From Hsuehochloa calcarea (taxonomy: Eukaryota; Streptophyta; Magnoliopsida; Poales; Poaceae), in the NCBI GenBank assembly GCA_036346395.1, contig CM070611.1, positions 23,384,473-23,448,472 of the forward strand: 64,000 bases of DNA, given 5' to 3'. The translations under genes were made by a program, and so were the position numbers. Every line of letters begins with the position of its first letter. Position 1 is the first letter of the stretch. This document shows positions 1 through 10,667 of this stretch, piece after piece. Below the pieces are notes generated by a model. The model made no database searches, had not been told where the DNA came from, and saw only the letters and a program-made list of their open reading frames with translations.

Positions 1-843
1 AATGCAAAATCCTATAATCAGAGAAATACAGGTCACAAGAACCTAACTTGTCACAGAGTGTTAGTTCTCAGTATAAATGCAAACATGAATGTGGTATGTG
101 TAGTTACTTTTTTGGTTGCCTGTGGTAACAGTACCAGCTCTTCAGTTTTGTTTAACAAATGCTAAATCAACTGTGACTGGTTAGCTGTTACATCTTGCAT
201 ATGCACTTCGTGCTGACATATCAAAGTGAAAAATTATGATTGATTAGCTGTTAGCTCTTTAGTGAATCTCACTGGTTAAACATCCCATTTCTATCATGTT
301 AAAATAGCAGAAATTTTGATATCTCCTCGGTGGACTTTGCAACATCAATAAAATTGTTTTAGTTAGTTTATTGTACGGTCTATGCTACTTTGATATCTTC
401 CACAATTAAGCAAAGCTGCCTCATTCCTTCGTGTTTGTTCATCATTAATTTGGTGGCATTGTCTTTTCTAAAACTATCTTGTCGTAGCAGATGTGTGTTG
501 CAGGTTGAATGCATTGCTGTGAAATCATTGTCCATGCATTTTGTTGCAAAGTCTGGTGATGCACATCCTGTTGAAATTGAACATGGAGTTATAATATCTA
601 AATATGAATAAGTTTGTAATAGCTTGTAGATTAGTTATGTACATTTGAAATCAAGATTATAGCAATCACTTTTGAACTTGCTTCCTCAAGGTCTATAACT
701 AGGTATTTATGTAATAAAAAAATCTACAGTCACACACAAGAATATATGTCACTCACAAGTCACAAATAGTTGTGAACTTCCTATTGTAGACAACTAGACA
801 TCCTCTAGGTCCAATACTTTATGTTTTGTAAACAAGGTGAAAG
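1..843. other. No supported gene; AT-rich intergenic sequence
   Basis: I see no convincing gene. A 73-codon open frame ends near 611, but it has no recognisable domain and no conserved splice context. Bases 836-843 are the left target-site duplication of the next element. Confidence 0.5.
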
Positions 844-1483
844 TAGTGGCCAAATGGGTCATCTTGCTGGGCCGCCCAAGCACGGATCTGTTGGCATGCC
901 CACATTATAGCTGGTGAAATTTGGTAAACGCGCATGCGACTAGGTGTGCCTTGCTTGGGCCGGCATCCTGGCCTAGCAGGCTAGCCCAACCCGACACGCA
1001 CAGTGTCGTGCCCGGTACGGGGCATGACATGGCCCGCCCGGTACAGCCGGCAACAGAGGAGGTGGTGCGGCCGGGCGCGGCAGAGAAGGAGGTGGTGCGG
1101 CTGGCGCGGAGGAGGAGGTGGTGCGGCTGGGCGTGGAGACGGAGTAGGAGGAGGATGGGAGCGGCGCCGTGCGCGGAGGAGATGGAGGAGGAAACGACAG
1201 CGGCACGGACCGGGCGCGGAGGAAGAGGCAAAGAAATGCTCAGTGACTCGGTGTCGGTGGTGCTCTATGTGACTGTGCGGCAGCGGCTGTGCCTACATGC
1301 TTATCTGGCCCATTGGGCTGAATAGTAATTGGGCCGGCCCGAGGTGTCGGTGTGCCATGCTTGGGTTGGCACCCTGGCCTACGGGGCGGTATGGCACGGC
1401 CTGCACAGGTAAACGGGCTGGCCATGTTGGGCCGGCCTGGGCCTAGGCCATGCCGTGCCAGACGGCCCGTTTGGCCACCACTA
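844..1483. mobile_element. Non-autonomous hAT element (640 bp)
   Basis: The left end reads TAGTGGCCAAATGGG and the right end, reverse-complemented, reads TAGTGGTGGCCAAACGGG, so the terminal inverted repeats match apart from a 3-bp gap and one substitution. The flanks are GGTGAAAG (836-843) and GGTGAAAC (1484-1491), an 8-bp target duplication with one mismatch, which is the hAT superfamily length. The interior is very GC-rich, with repeated GGCCGGCC/GGCACGG-like subterminal motifs and no transposase. GC-rich open frames on both strands are by-products of base composition. The ends resemble the left end of the larger hAT element at 15490, which may be a relative of its transposase source. Element boundaries are well supported; the family link is inference. 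Confidence 0.85.
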
Positions 1484-1579
1484 GGTGAAACTAATATGCT
1501 CACTAGTCACTATTCAGTACTAATATGGTCTTACATTGAATATCTTGTGTATTCAATTATGATATATGTGCTGCGCTGC

Positions 1580-1658
1580 AATGAACATCTGTCTCCATTG
1601 GTCCATCCTTTTTGCTATAGTTTGGATGCTACGGAGTTCAAGATAACCAGTAGTTCTG
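1580..1658 (+). repeat. Diverged direct repeat, copy 1 (partner 2341-2411)
   Basis: Starts AATGAACATCTGTCTC and continues through GGAGTTCAAGATAACCAGT to TAGTTCTG. The partner at 2341-2411 starts AATGAACATTTGTCTC and carries GGAGTTTAAGATAATTAGT. The two are colinear with many substitutions, so this is an old local duplication about 760 bp apart. Confidence 0.7.
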
Positions 1659-2154
1659 TTGAAACCTTGAATTCTGCTTATTAAAATATTGTATAGACTG
1701 GTTGAAATTAGCAACTTTCCCTTCCTTGTTAGTTGTTACTATATGCTAACAAAATGTACACCCTATATGCAGCTAAAGTAAGGAACCTATGTTAAGAGTT
1801 ACCTGTTCGTGAATGCATGCTTGCTCTTGGTTCCGACCAAGTTTAAGTGTCATAACTCATAGCCCTTGTCCAGGATCAACTAAACTGAGTTTTTGTAGCT
1901 TGTATGTTCACTTGGACTGTGTTCCTTGTGAAACCATTGTTCATAGATACTATGTCAACATTGTAATCGTAATAAGTAGTGAGGAACTGAGGATTAGCTA
2001 TTTAGACCCTATCGGAGAAAATTGTGGACTGGTGTTGATATGACATCTTACTTATAGATTGGCTGCCTTTTTTGGGAATAAAAAATGATTGCAATAGTAA
2101 CTCACCAGACTAGAAGATACAGTGAAGAGTGAAGAAAATTTTTGCGCATCAAGT

Positions 2155-2219
2155 ATGCTTAAATGTACTTCTTGGTATCTTAGAAACATGCTTAAATGTA
2201 CTTCTTGGTATCTTAGAAA
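2155..2219 (+). repeat. 33-bp tandem duplication
   Basis: The unit beginning ATGCTTAAATGTACTTCTTG occurs at 2155-2187 and again immediately at 2188-2219, with no mismatch over the shared length. Likely a recent replication-slippage duplication in noncoding sequence. Confidence 0.9.
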
Positions 2220-2340
2220 TTTTGATGATACGCTGGATAGTTTCTTTATAGAAACAAGATAAAGGTCGTTGTACTAATCTGATGTTACTCTAGTTATTTT
2301 GTCTGTACGCGATGAGATCTCTGTTGTTGTACAGTGACTC

Positions 2341-2411
2341 AATGAACATTTGTCTCAGTTGTCTTTTCTATGGATGGATGCAGTATGGAGTTTAAGATAA
2401 TTAGTTGTTCT
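2341..2411 (+). repeat. Diverged direct repeat, copy 2 (partner 1580-1658)
   Basis: Second copy of the repeat at 1580-1658, same order and orientation, with small internal length differences. Confidence 0.7.
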
Positions 2412-3321
2412 GACATTCTGGTCTTTAATGCATCGCATGCTGTTTTACAATAAGTTACAAAACTGAAATCAGTAACCGGGTAAATAGGAGAAATTATACT
2501 ATAACAATATGGAAATATAAACATTATTCTGGTATCTGAATTCAATTTCAGTTTCTGGGTAACCTTTATTTAAGGTTAAATCTATTATCTTTGTTGTTTA
2601 TTATGGCCAATAGCATTTTGAGGGAATGAGAAGGCTACGATTTGATGACACATTCTGAATATTTGAGCTGACAAGTAAACTAATTTGTTTCCTTATAACT
2701 CGGATATAATTGGTCTGCATGTAGCACGCCACTTGAAAGAATTGGAGGTTGACTGATGATGTAAGTTCAGTGATTGAGGGAAAGTACACATGGCAAGGAA
2801 AGGCCTGTGAACTGTGAAGCATGTTCTAGAACTGGCATAGATGTCAAGGATTGCCTATATAGGAGATTACGTTGCGGTCCGGACTGACACACTGTTCACT
2901 GTAATGATAGTGTCAGGCTGTCGCACTAGCAGCCACATCAGATGAGGAGTTAGTAGAAGCTGACTTAATACCACTTAATCGATGACTTGGTACTTGGTAG
3001 GACCAAAATAGCCGCTAGGAGCTTCTTCCTCACATCATTGTGTGGCATGCTTTGAGGAATTGGAGATTGTGGGGATGGTGCCTGAGAGCTTGTTCTTAGT
3101 TTCATGTTGAGTAACAGGCGGAACCTGTGGATAAGAGAGGAAGATGGCTGCACTTTTGTGTCATATTAATATATTATCATGGAATACCTTGGCGGTTAAC
3201 TCTTGCTTCTTGTGAAGTGTCCAGTTCTTTAACACCAAACAAGAGAGTAGGTTTCATGCAACAACCGATCATGTTTAGGTGATTGTAGAAATGATACATC
3301 GCACAACAGCATAAATGATTG

Positions 3322-3634
3322 TGTCATGGGCATTCCCAACAAGGGAAGGAGATCAAGCACATGGCAAATAAAGATTAGATAAGATTGGTTAGGGATTATT
3401 TTCCTTAAGATAAAGATTAGATTAGATCGGACTGTTTCTTTTCATTTAGGGATTAGTTTCTTAAGTGTCAAGCCATCCCTATATAAGTGATAGCACTGTA
3501 TCTTCTTGAATCAACCAAGAAATATATCAAGAGTTCCTAGTATCTCCTCTATCCTTGCTCTTGTGGTGCGGCCGTTGCTTATCGGTATGGTCGTTCTGTT
3601 TAGGTTCAGGGTCATCTAATCCCAACACATGACA
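3322..3634 (+). repeat. 5' LTR of the 2.2-kb element
   Basis: 313 bp with TG...CA ends. It is followed by ACTTGGTATCAGAGAAG, the primer-binding region. Confidence 0.9.
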
Positions 3635-3940
3635 ACTTGGTATCAGAGAAGTTGATCCTTACCCATAGCTTCTGCTTCCATGGCAGGCGCGATGCCCGCA
3701 TCGTCCTCAATGTCGGCGCCGCCGTTGCCATCCTTATGGGCAACGTCACTGAAGTCAGTCGTGGCACTGCCACAGCCTACCTTGGAGCATCCACAACTGT
3801 CTTTGTGCTTGCTGCGGGTGTCACATCTCCTGATGCCATCCTCGGTGTCGGTGCCACCGTTGGTTCCATCGTTGACCCCAACCCCATAGGCGATGCCACC
3901 GAAGCCCGCATACTACTGCTGTCATCGATCTTGTTGCACA

Positions 3941-5117
3941 TGTTATCAATATTGTGTGTATATTGAAGAGCCCTAATGGGCAATATATATAGGAGTACAA
4001 GAGGTGTATGCCATATACAGATAAAGCAATACAAAAGACAGATAAGGAAATACAAAAGAGTCCCTATTCTAACTCATATTCTAACACCCCTCTCAAATGT
4101 ACGGCGTATACAATAGCATTGCATTTGAAAAGGGTTGACACTAAAATATGAAAAATCCGAAGTCCGAATCTTGATAATGTTGTCGTAGCATACAACTCTT
4201 GGAAAATATGTCGAATATCAAAAGATCTCCTCCCATCCAGGGTCGTACAACAGCCCATAAAGCACAAGGTGCAGGGACTGAAAAAGTCGACCGCGGCAAT
4301 ACGACGAAGAAGATGATGAAACCGACATGAATAGAGAGAGTTGTCAAATCAAGCAAAATAGTAATAGGTGGAAGCATAACGGTGCAGATCGAAGCCCGAG
4401 ACGACGGCGGCGGCGCAGTGCACAAGAAGCGCAATAAAGACGCACTGCATAAGAAGCGCGGCGGCCTTAAAAGCTCGGGACGGCGGCTAAGAGAGCTGCA
4501 GCATCATAACGATGATCTGCAGTAGCTCGAAGAAAAGAGCGGCGACTGCTGTCATGCAAAAAGAATTCCGATGCTTCTATGACTGACAATATATTTGTAG
4601 ACTCGCATGGCTTAGACGAACTAAAAGATAAAGTGATACGGACTTGGATGGACGTAACGAAAGAAAAATAACACAAAGGATAGCTAGTAGATACTAGCAA
4701 AACTAGCAGCCGATTCAATCTCCACCAACATAGCACTGCGAGGCGGCCCAAGCGATGGCAAGCTCGGGCGGAAGCGCGACGAAGACCACGGCGACGAGGC
4801 GACCAGACGTCGCGGCTGTTGGGGCAGAGCTAGTCGAGGTAGGCCATAGCGCCGGCCGTGTGAGACCCGCGGCGAGGCGCCGTCGAGTAGGCCACCCCCG
4901 GGAGTGGAGATAGCTCCTCCTAGGGGCGGCGGTGGCGGAGGACGAGCGGAGGCTAGGAGGCGGCGGCGGCGGAGGTAGTGAACCCTAACCCTAACCTTTG
5001 CTTTGATACCATATTATAAATATTGTGTGTATAGGTGTATGCCATATACAGATAAGTCAATACAAAAGACAGATAAGGAAATACAAAAGAGTCCCTATTC
5101 TAACTCCTATTCTAATA
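3941..5117 (-). mobile_element. Nested miniature LTR element, minus orientation
   Basis: Direct terminal repeats lie at 5012-5117 (5' LTR on the minus strand, 106 bp) and 3941-4086 (3' LTR, 146 bp). Both contain CATATACAGATAA, ACAAAAGACAGATAAGGAAA and GTCCCTATTCTAACTC on the plus strand. On the minus strand the 5' LTR is followed by ATGGTATCAAAGC, a tRNA-Met type primer-binding site, and the 3' LTR is preceded by a purine-rich GAGAGGGG. The flanks are GCACA (3936-3940) and GCACC (5118-5122), a 5-bp target duplication with one mismatch. The interior (about 0.9 kb) has no recognisable retroviral domain. The 3' LTR carries about 40 bp near 3960-4000 that the 5' LTR lacks, so one copy has had an indel since insertion. 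Confidence 0.8.
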
Positions 5118-5226
5118 GCACCCACACATAGAGGCCATTATCTTTAAGGATCCATACTGATGTCGTAGTATGTCGTCAACGTGGGGCCTCCTTGGGCTAC
5201 AACCATGGTCACCATGGAGGGAGAAA

Positions 5227-5539
5227 TGTCATGGGCATTCCCAATAAGGGTAGGAGATAAAGCGCATGGCAAATAAAGATTAGATAAGATTGGTTAGGGA
5301 TTACTTTTTTTAAGATAAAGATTAGATTAGATCGAATTGTTTCCTTTCATTTAGGGATTAGTTTCGTAAGTGTCAAGTCATCCCTATATAAGGGATATCA
5401 TTATATCTTCTTGAATCAACTTAGAAATATATCAAGAGTTCCTAGTATCTCCTCTATCCCTGCCCTTGTGGTTTGGCCGCAGCTCATCGGCATGGTCGCG
5501 ATGCTTGGATTCAAGGCCATCTAATCCTAGCACATGACA
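5227..5539 (+). repeat. 3' LTR of the 2.2-kb element
   Basis: 313 bp, same length as the 5' LTR, with scattered substitutions relative to it. It is preceded by a purine-rich tract and followed by the GATTG target duplication. Confidence 0.9.
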
Positions 5540-7791
5540 GATTGTTGACTTGCTTGCTCAGCTATTTAGCAGCAGCTGATTCAAACATTAAGAACAGATA
5601 CAGCTGTGGGAATACGCTCACAGCTGTTTGATTGAAGTTACCACGGAAATTCAGATAGTTGCTTTATTGAAGTCTAACATTTCCTGTGTGGTGAAGGAGA
5701 ATTCAGTTTCCCAGCTTGAACACTTGCATGCTGTATAAACTCCATGGGCAGGCCTCAGCTGAGCTTTCATACAGTCAACCTGGGTCAAGTGACAGAGAAA
5801 TGTGTGTATAGTGTAAACCCTGAATAGCTACGAGTTTGTAAGATACTCTGGTGTGTGCTCATTTCATGAGCATAATGTTGACTGGATTTTTTGGCCCTCG
5901 CTACTATTTTCATTTGTAATACATTATGGTAGTATTCAAGGTGCATCTCACACAACATCTGTTATAGCTTAAGAGATATTATTATCTTCTTGTCCTAGTC
6001 TAATGCTCCCTGAGATCAGCATTGTAGGGCATGACTAACATAAGTTCTAGAAGAGTGGAATTTTGCTGAAAACTGGTGTCAAGCTTTATATATCATGTTG
6101 TGGAATTTCACACAACACTGGCATGTATTTCTTTTGGTTTGGCTTCCTGTTTCGCTGGTTCGATATTGATCTGCAACCTCCACTAGATTATTGTACCATT
6201 TTGTAATCTCTTAATAGTGCTATTTTGCTCATTGCAATTAACCAGACCAGCCTTTGACCTCCATGCTTGTTCATTACTACTTTTTCAGACGTATAATTTC
6301 TTGAAATTGCTTTCGCTTCTGCGGTTGCACATAAAAGGAACTCCTATCACAAAGAACAGTCCCACAGACCTCTCAAAAGGAAGCATATATTACCAGCATA
6401 TCACCATCTCAACTGAAGCAGCTCTGCAGCCAGACATGCAGTGGCTTATGGTTTCAGGTAACCATGAGCACTCTGCCTGATCTGTTGAAAGGTACTTACA
6501 GACCATGCAGTTTGGACTGTTGAGCACAGCTGACGGAACAATTGTACTGTTTCTCCCCTGTAGTGTCGAAGTACTAGAATTCCATTGCCCGATACTTCTC
6601 CAGAACTCAGGCATGTTAAAGTTTTATTGCCACCTTGAATCAGCACCCTGATGCTGAGTTACAACAACCTTGACTCCTTGTATCTCAATGATTTTCGCAA
6701 TGTTCATGCGCGTTAGCGTCACCTCTAGAGGTCAATACTTGTGTTATAAACTCTTACCGTGTCGAATCAAGCAGCTGCAAAGTTGTAACTCGAATTCCAA
6801 TCTAGTATTTTGCGCCTGATGCTGCTGCAAAGGCCTCGCTATGACCTATGGTTCCAGCCTTCCTGGTGATGTCGAAAAATATACCAACTCTACGGGGGAA
6901 GAAAAAACAAAGCTTGGTGAACACAAGTAATAGAATGTTGCTGCTTTCTTCAAACAGAGTTCCCCCAAAAGTGTTCCCAAGATGCCAGAATTTCCATCCT
7001 CATGTACTTTGCTCCCCAGACTAGAATCTTAATTTACCATCATCTTGATGCGAAACGAACCCAGACTTCGCCACCCACCTCTGATCCTGATCCCATCCAC
7101 CCAAAGCTTGAACACACAAATCTAAGCGCCGGCGCCGGCGCCGAGATAGGATTGCTCAAATTCCTCAGGTACAAACACAAATCTTAATCTCTCAGGAGCA
7201 GCAGTGCTTACCACACATCCACATCCACATGGGAATCTAGTAAAACACCACAGAAAGAAGTAACAAGATGCTATGTCAAAAAAGAAAAGAAAAGAAAAGA
7301 AAAAAAAGGTCATGTGAGCAGAGAAGAGGAGGAAAAACAGCTTGAGAACAGGGGCAATCAGACAGGCAGACAGACCCCTTGGAGTTGGACAAGAGGATGG
7401 GAAAGTTCCGAGATGATTATTAATTATATCATGCGTGTCCTAACAAATTAGACAAGAATCAAGGCTCACAATTACATGATGTACATCGTCACATGCCGTT
7501 TTACAGTTTTAATCGCCTCACTTACACGATGACCATCACCATGAACAACAACAGAGCACGAGGATTTTTTTTAATAAAAAAAAAGATAAAGAAAGACGTG
7601 GAGACCAAAGCCTCGATTTGTCCTAACAAAACTTTGTCGACACCAATCGCCGAAATTATGCAGCTAGCTAGCTTCTTCCAGCGAATCACAGCGGGAAGAA
7701 GACGAAGAAATGATCACAGATCACCCGCCATCCCTGAGAATCAGGGGCTGGGTGGGTGGGTGGGTTCTCTCCGCCTGAGATCTCGCCCGAT
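5540..7791. other. No confidently supported gene; possible decayed exon near 6290-6456
   Basis: Mostly AT-rich. A segment with a pyrimidine tract and CAG at about 6285-6289, an open frame, and CAG|GTAACC at about 6456 looks like an internal exon. Its translation matches no family I recognise and no partner exons are visible. A purine run lies at about 7277-7308. The 3' untranslated region of the minus-strand gene ending at 7792 probably occupies the right edge. Confidence 0.35.
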
Positions 7792-8223
7792 TCAGCGGTG
7801 CGCCGTGACGAGCGTCTCGATGAAGCGCAGGCCGTCGAACCGCGGCGCGAACTTGTCGTCGCTACCCTCCCCCCTCGACGCCGACCCCTGAGACGCAACA
7901 AGAAGAGGAGAAGAGTTAACCACCCGTCGGAGTCGATTCCTCCAGATCGAATAATTCAAGGCCGAATTGCTGCTACCGCCGCAACAAGGGGGCAAAAAAA
8001 TTTAAAAAAAAAGAAGAGGACAAGGGGAAGGGGGAAGGGGGAAGAGGGAAGAACCGGTGACCCGGACGCAACGCACCTGCTGGCGGAAGAGGAACCCGTC
8101 GCACCTGCCGACGACGGCAGCGGCGGCGACCGGCGGGGCGCAGTCGCAGGCGAGCAGCTCAGCGCCGGAGGCCACGGCGACGGCCACGGCGGACGCGACG
8201 GCGGCGGCGATCCCCCACCTCAT
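7792..8223 (-). CDS. Small conserved plant protein, 80 aa, two exons (paralog 1)
   Basis: Exon 1 is 8223-8077 (49 codons) and exon 2 is 7887-7792 (31 codons plus TGA), joined in phase 0 across a 189-nt intron with donor CAG|GTGCGT and acceptor CTCAG|GGG. The protein starts MRWG, has an Ala/Val-rich hydrophobic N-terminus (residues 5-25) that could be a signal or membrane segment, and ends with FAPRFDGLRFIETLVTAHR. The start is supported by the paralog at 14574-14911, which shares the MRWG start, the intron position, the GS residues that open exon 2, and the C-terminus with one Lys/Arg change just before it. I know of no assigned function for this family and infer only that the C-terminal block is under strong selection. 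Confidence 0.8.
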
Positions 8224-10547
8224 GGCCGATCTCCTCCTCCTGCTCGTCGGCGGCTAGCCCCCACCACCACGTATGGTACGGTGCAGCAGGTACGAAGGCT
8301 CGCGAGCTGGGGCTGCCAACAATATGAATATAGATGCTATTGATGCCCTCTGGGGCGATGGGTCGTCGCGTGATATAGCGGTGTCTCCGGATTTTTGCGT
8401 GCGGGATTTAATCGGATTGGAATTCTGGTCGGCGCGTCAGTCCGTGCCGCGGCGGGGTGAATTCCGGAATGCGTTTTTGAGTGGCGATCCGCAAACGAGT
8501 GCATTGATGGGTCGGATCCTGGATCCGCTGTACCGGAGAGAATAGCTGTCTGAACAATGATTCTAGTCTGCCGGGCTGTGCTCAGTACTGTGGTAAATAT
8601 TGTAGAAACAGTAAAATATATACCGTAGCGAATTGCACTGCAGCGACTAATATCATCTGATTCGTGTTCGATCTGACGGCCAAAGGGAATTAAGGCAGAG
8701 AGCACTGTGCAGTTGCAACGACAGAAAATCCCTATCCGAGCTTGATGGTTGGATGCCATCGGTTCGTCGGGCTAGGTCGACGACTCCTGCCTCGTTGATG
8801 AACTTGTTACCACTAAGAAAAAGTCCAACACAACTATGCATACCATGAGCAGAGATGCTTGTAGAAAGTTAATTAGGACACTTTATTTTGTTCCCAATTG
8901 TGGTTGAGAGGTTTTACGGTGGCAACGGTAGTTGGCGGCGAGCTGACGGTTGACTAATCCTAGGAATGGGGAGAGGGATGCCAAGGAAACTGGCAAAAAG
9001 GAAAGTGGAGCTGTCGAGTCTCTATCAATAGCTTAGAGAGCATACCTAGTGCATCCAAATTTTAGTGTATCCACGTGAATCTTTTTAAAATAGAAATTGT
9101 GAAGAAAAAGAGGACCGGTTGGAAAAATCCCGGAAAAAAAAACAAACTTTTGATGCAACGATTCAATCAGATTATTAGTTGGAGTTACCAAGGAAAAGTT
9201 ATAGATTTCGAAAGAATTATCGCCAAATGGTTTGGTGATAGGAAAATATTTGATGGGGCACACTTCCTCTCACTAATTGAAATGGTGATAGAAAAATATT
9301 GCCATTTGAAACGACGACAAGAGCTTGCACATCAGCTTATTGGCATTTCAAATGTAAAAAACGTTGGATCGCCGCCATTCTCAAAGGGCAATTGAGTATT
9401 ACTTTCGTGATCTTTTTTTGTGAGAGGTTTGTTTTTGTGATAAGAATAATGTCAAACCTTAAGCAACGAAAGTCACACTCAACAACCAATTACAACACAC
9501 TTGTAATTAACCCAGACTATATGGCTAAAAAAGCCTCAAATCAACCCAACTCAAGCTGTACCCCCTCCCCTCTACACAAGCAACGCCTCGTGTCCAACGC
9601 CACTCACACCTATAATGATGAAAGATACAATTATGATGCATAGTGTATATTTGGGTGACCAAAAAAAAAAAAAAAGGAATGGTTTTCGAATGGCTGAGGA
9701 GCGTCGCGTAGGGAGAAAGCAGGGCCAATCCGGGAGAGGGAAGGAATCCCAGTAGTGCCGCTCCATTCACCATCTCACCCCCATCCCCCACGCAAGCGCT
9801 TGCGTAGCAGCGATGGACGTGACAGCAACCAGCGGATTACGAACCCAACAGTTTGGGCCCTATTTTAATTTTCTTTCGGCTTTGTGTTTCCAAGTGATAA
9901 ATAAATAAACGAAGCACGCAAGGCATGACGGGAGCCATGCACTTGCTGTCGCTGCTTATCGCATGTGCCAACTTGTCGATTCTCTGTTTGGTCGGACGTG
10001 CTTTTCGTAGACAGACGCAGTCAGTCCCTCTCTGCGATATTTGTGGATGATCCGGATGCTCCAACGTTTGGGAAGAGATTATCTCAAATACATGGTGCGT
10101 ACCTCGTCTTAGAGCCTTTGCTCATGTAACGTGTGAAGCCCTAACTGATAAGCTAGGCATCGGAATTCCTTCGCTTAGGTGGTAGCAGCCCATTGGTTGC
10201 ATTAAATTCTTAGTTGTTTTATTAACAAGCTCCAAATAATTATATTTTCTAAATCGTGTATCCGATTTGTGGTCTATTTGAACCGTTGTATTCCTTGTTA
10301 TTTGCTTTGATGCGAAATAATTTAGATGTCGTGTGGAGCCCACGTATCATACTCACAATTTTGACAAACTTTGCCGTGATTGCAAACCAAACATATCAAT
10401 TTGTACCTCAATTTCGGCATTGCTACCGAATTGATATGGCTACGATCTTGTCGATGATCGGAACATATAGTTCCCTATTGAACTTACTCGGGAATGTAAT
10501 ATGATAACGCTATCAAATGAAGATAAGTATTATTGTGAACACACTAA
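8224..10547. other. No supported gene; promoter region and AT-rich spacer
   Basis: The first few hundred bases are the upstream region of the minus-strand gene starting at 8223. The rest contains short frames without domains and a 16-bp A tract at about 9661. I see no terminal repeats that would define another element. Confidence 0.45.
8323..8333 (-). promoter_or_regulatory. Possible TATA box of paralog 1
   Basis: On the minus strand the sequence reads CTATATTCATA about 100 bp upstream of the ATG at 8223. Position and composition fit a plant TATA box, but there is no transcript evidence. Confidence 0.3.
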
Positions 10548-10664
10548 GGGTTTGTTTGGATACATTATGATCCGACTCGATCCATTCGGATTGATTCAGA
10601 ATTTGAGCTAAAATATATTCCAATCCGAATGGATTGGTTCTAATCCCCCCTTCCAAACAAGGCT
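10548..10664. mobile_element. Tourist-like MITE (117 bp)
   Basis: The left end GGGTTTGTTTGGA and the right end TCCAAACAAGGCT are inverted repeats of the Tourist/PIF-Harbinger type, flanked by TAA target duplications (10545-10547 and 10665-10667). The interior contains a self-complementary pair (ATTCGGATTG and CAATCCGAAT), so the whole element can fold into a hairpin. It has no coding capacity. Confidence 0.85.
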
Positions 10665-10667
10665 TAA

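Larger units (their letters stand above)
1492..3321. other. No supported gene; contains two local duplications
   Basis: AT-rich sequence without a recognisable coding frame. It holds a diverged direct repeat and a short tandem duplication, listed separately. The short open frames show no domain. Confidence 0.5.
3322..5539 (+). mobile_element. Small non-autonomous LTR retrotransposon (2.2 kb)
   Basis: Two 313-bp direct LTRs (3322-3634 and 5227-5539) begin TGTCATGGGCATTCCCAA and end CACATGACA. A perfect 5-bp target duplication, GATTG, flanks the element (3317-3321 and 5540-5544). TTGGTATCAGAG directly after the 5' LTR matches an initiator tRNA-Met primer-binding site. GGAGGGAGAAA just before the 3' LTR is the polypurine tract. 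A TATA-like CCTATATAAG lies near 3478. No gag-pol domains are present, only a short low-complexity Ala/Pro/Ser frame (about 3680-3889). The element is therefore mobilised in trans if at all. Its interior is interrupted by the nested element at 3941-5117; without that insertion it would be about 1 kb, the size range of terminal-repeat miniature (TRIM-like) elements. Confidence 0.9.

Noticed and set aside
905..1325. Overlapping GC-rich open frames on both strands
   Set aside because: They lie wholly inside the hAT miniature element (844-1483), are low-complexity Arg/Gly/Ala, and show no domain.
4981..5000. CCCTAACCCTAACC telomere-like run
   Set aside because: Only two to three units, beside the primer site of the nested LTR element; far too short for a telomere or interstitial telomeric array.
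6217..6480. Open frame with splice-like borders
   Set aside because: No recognisable protein family and no partner exons; mentioned only as a weak possibility in the gap entry.
9661..9676. A16 tract as the tail of a SINE or retrogene
   Set aside because: No upstream RNA polymerase III boxes, coding sequence or target duplication found.
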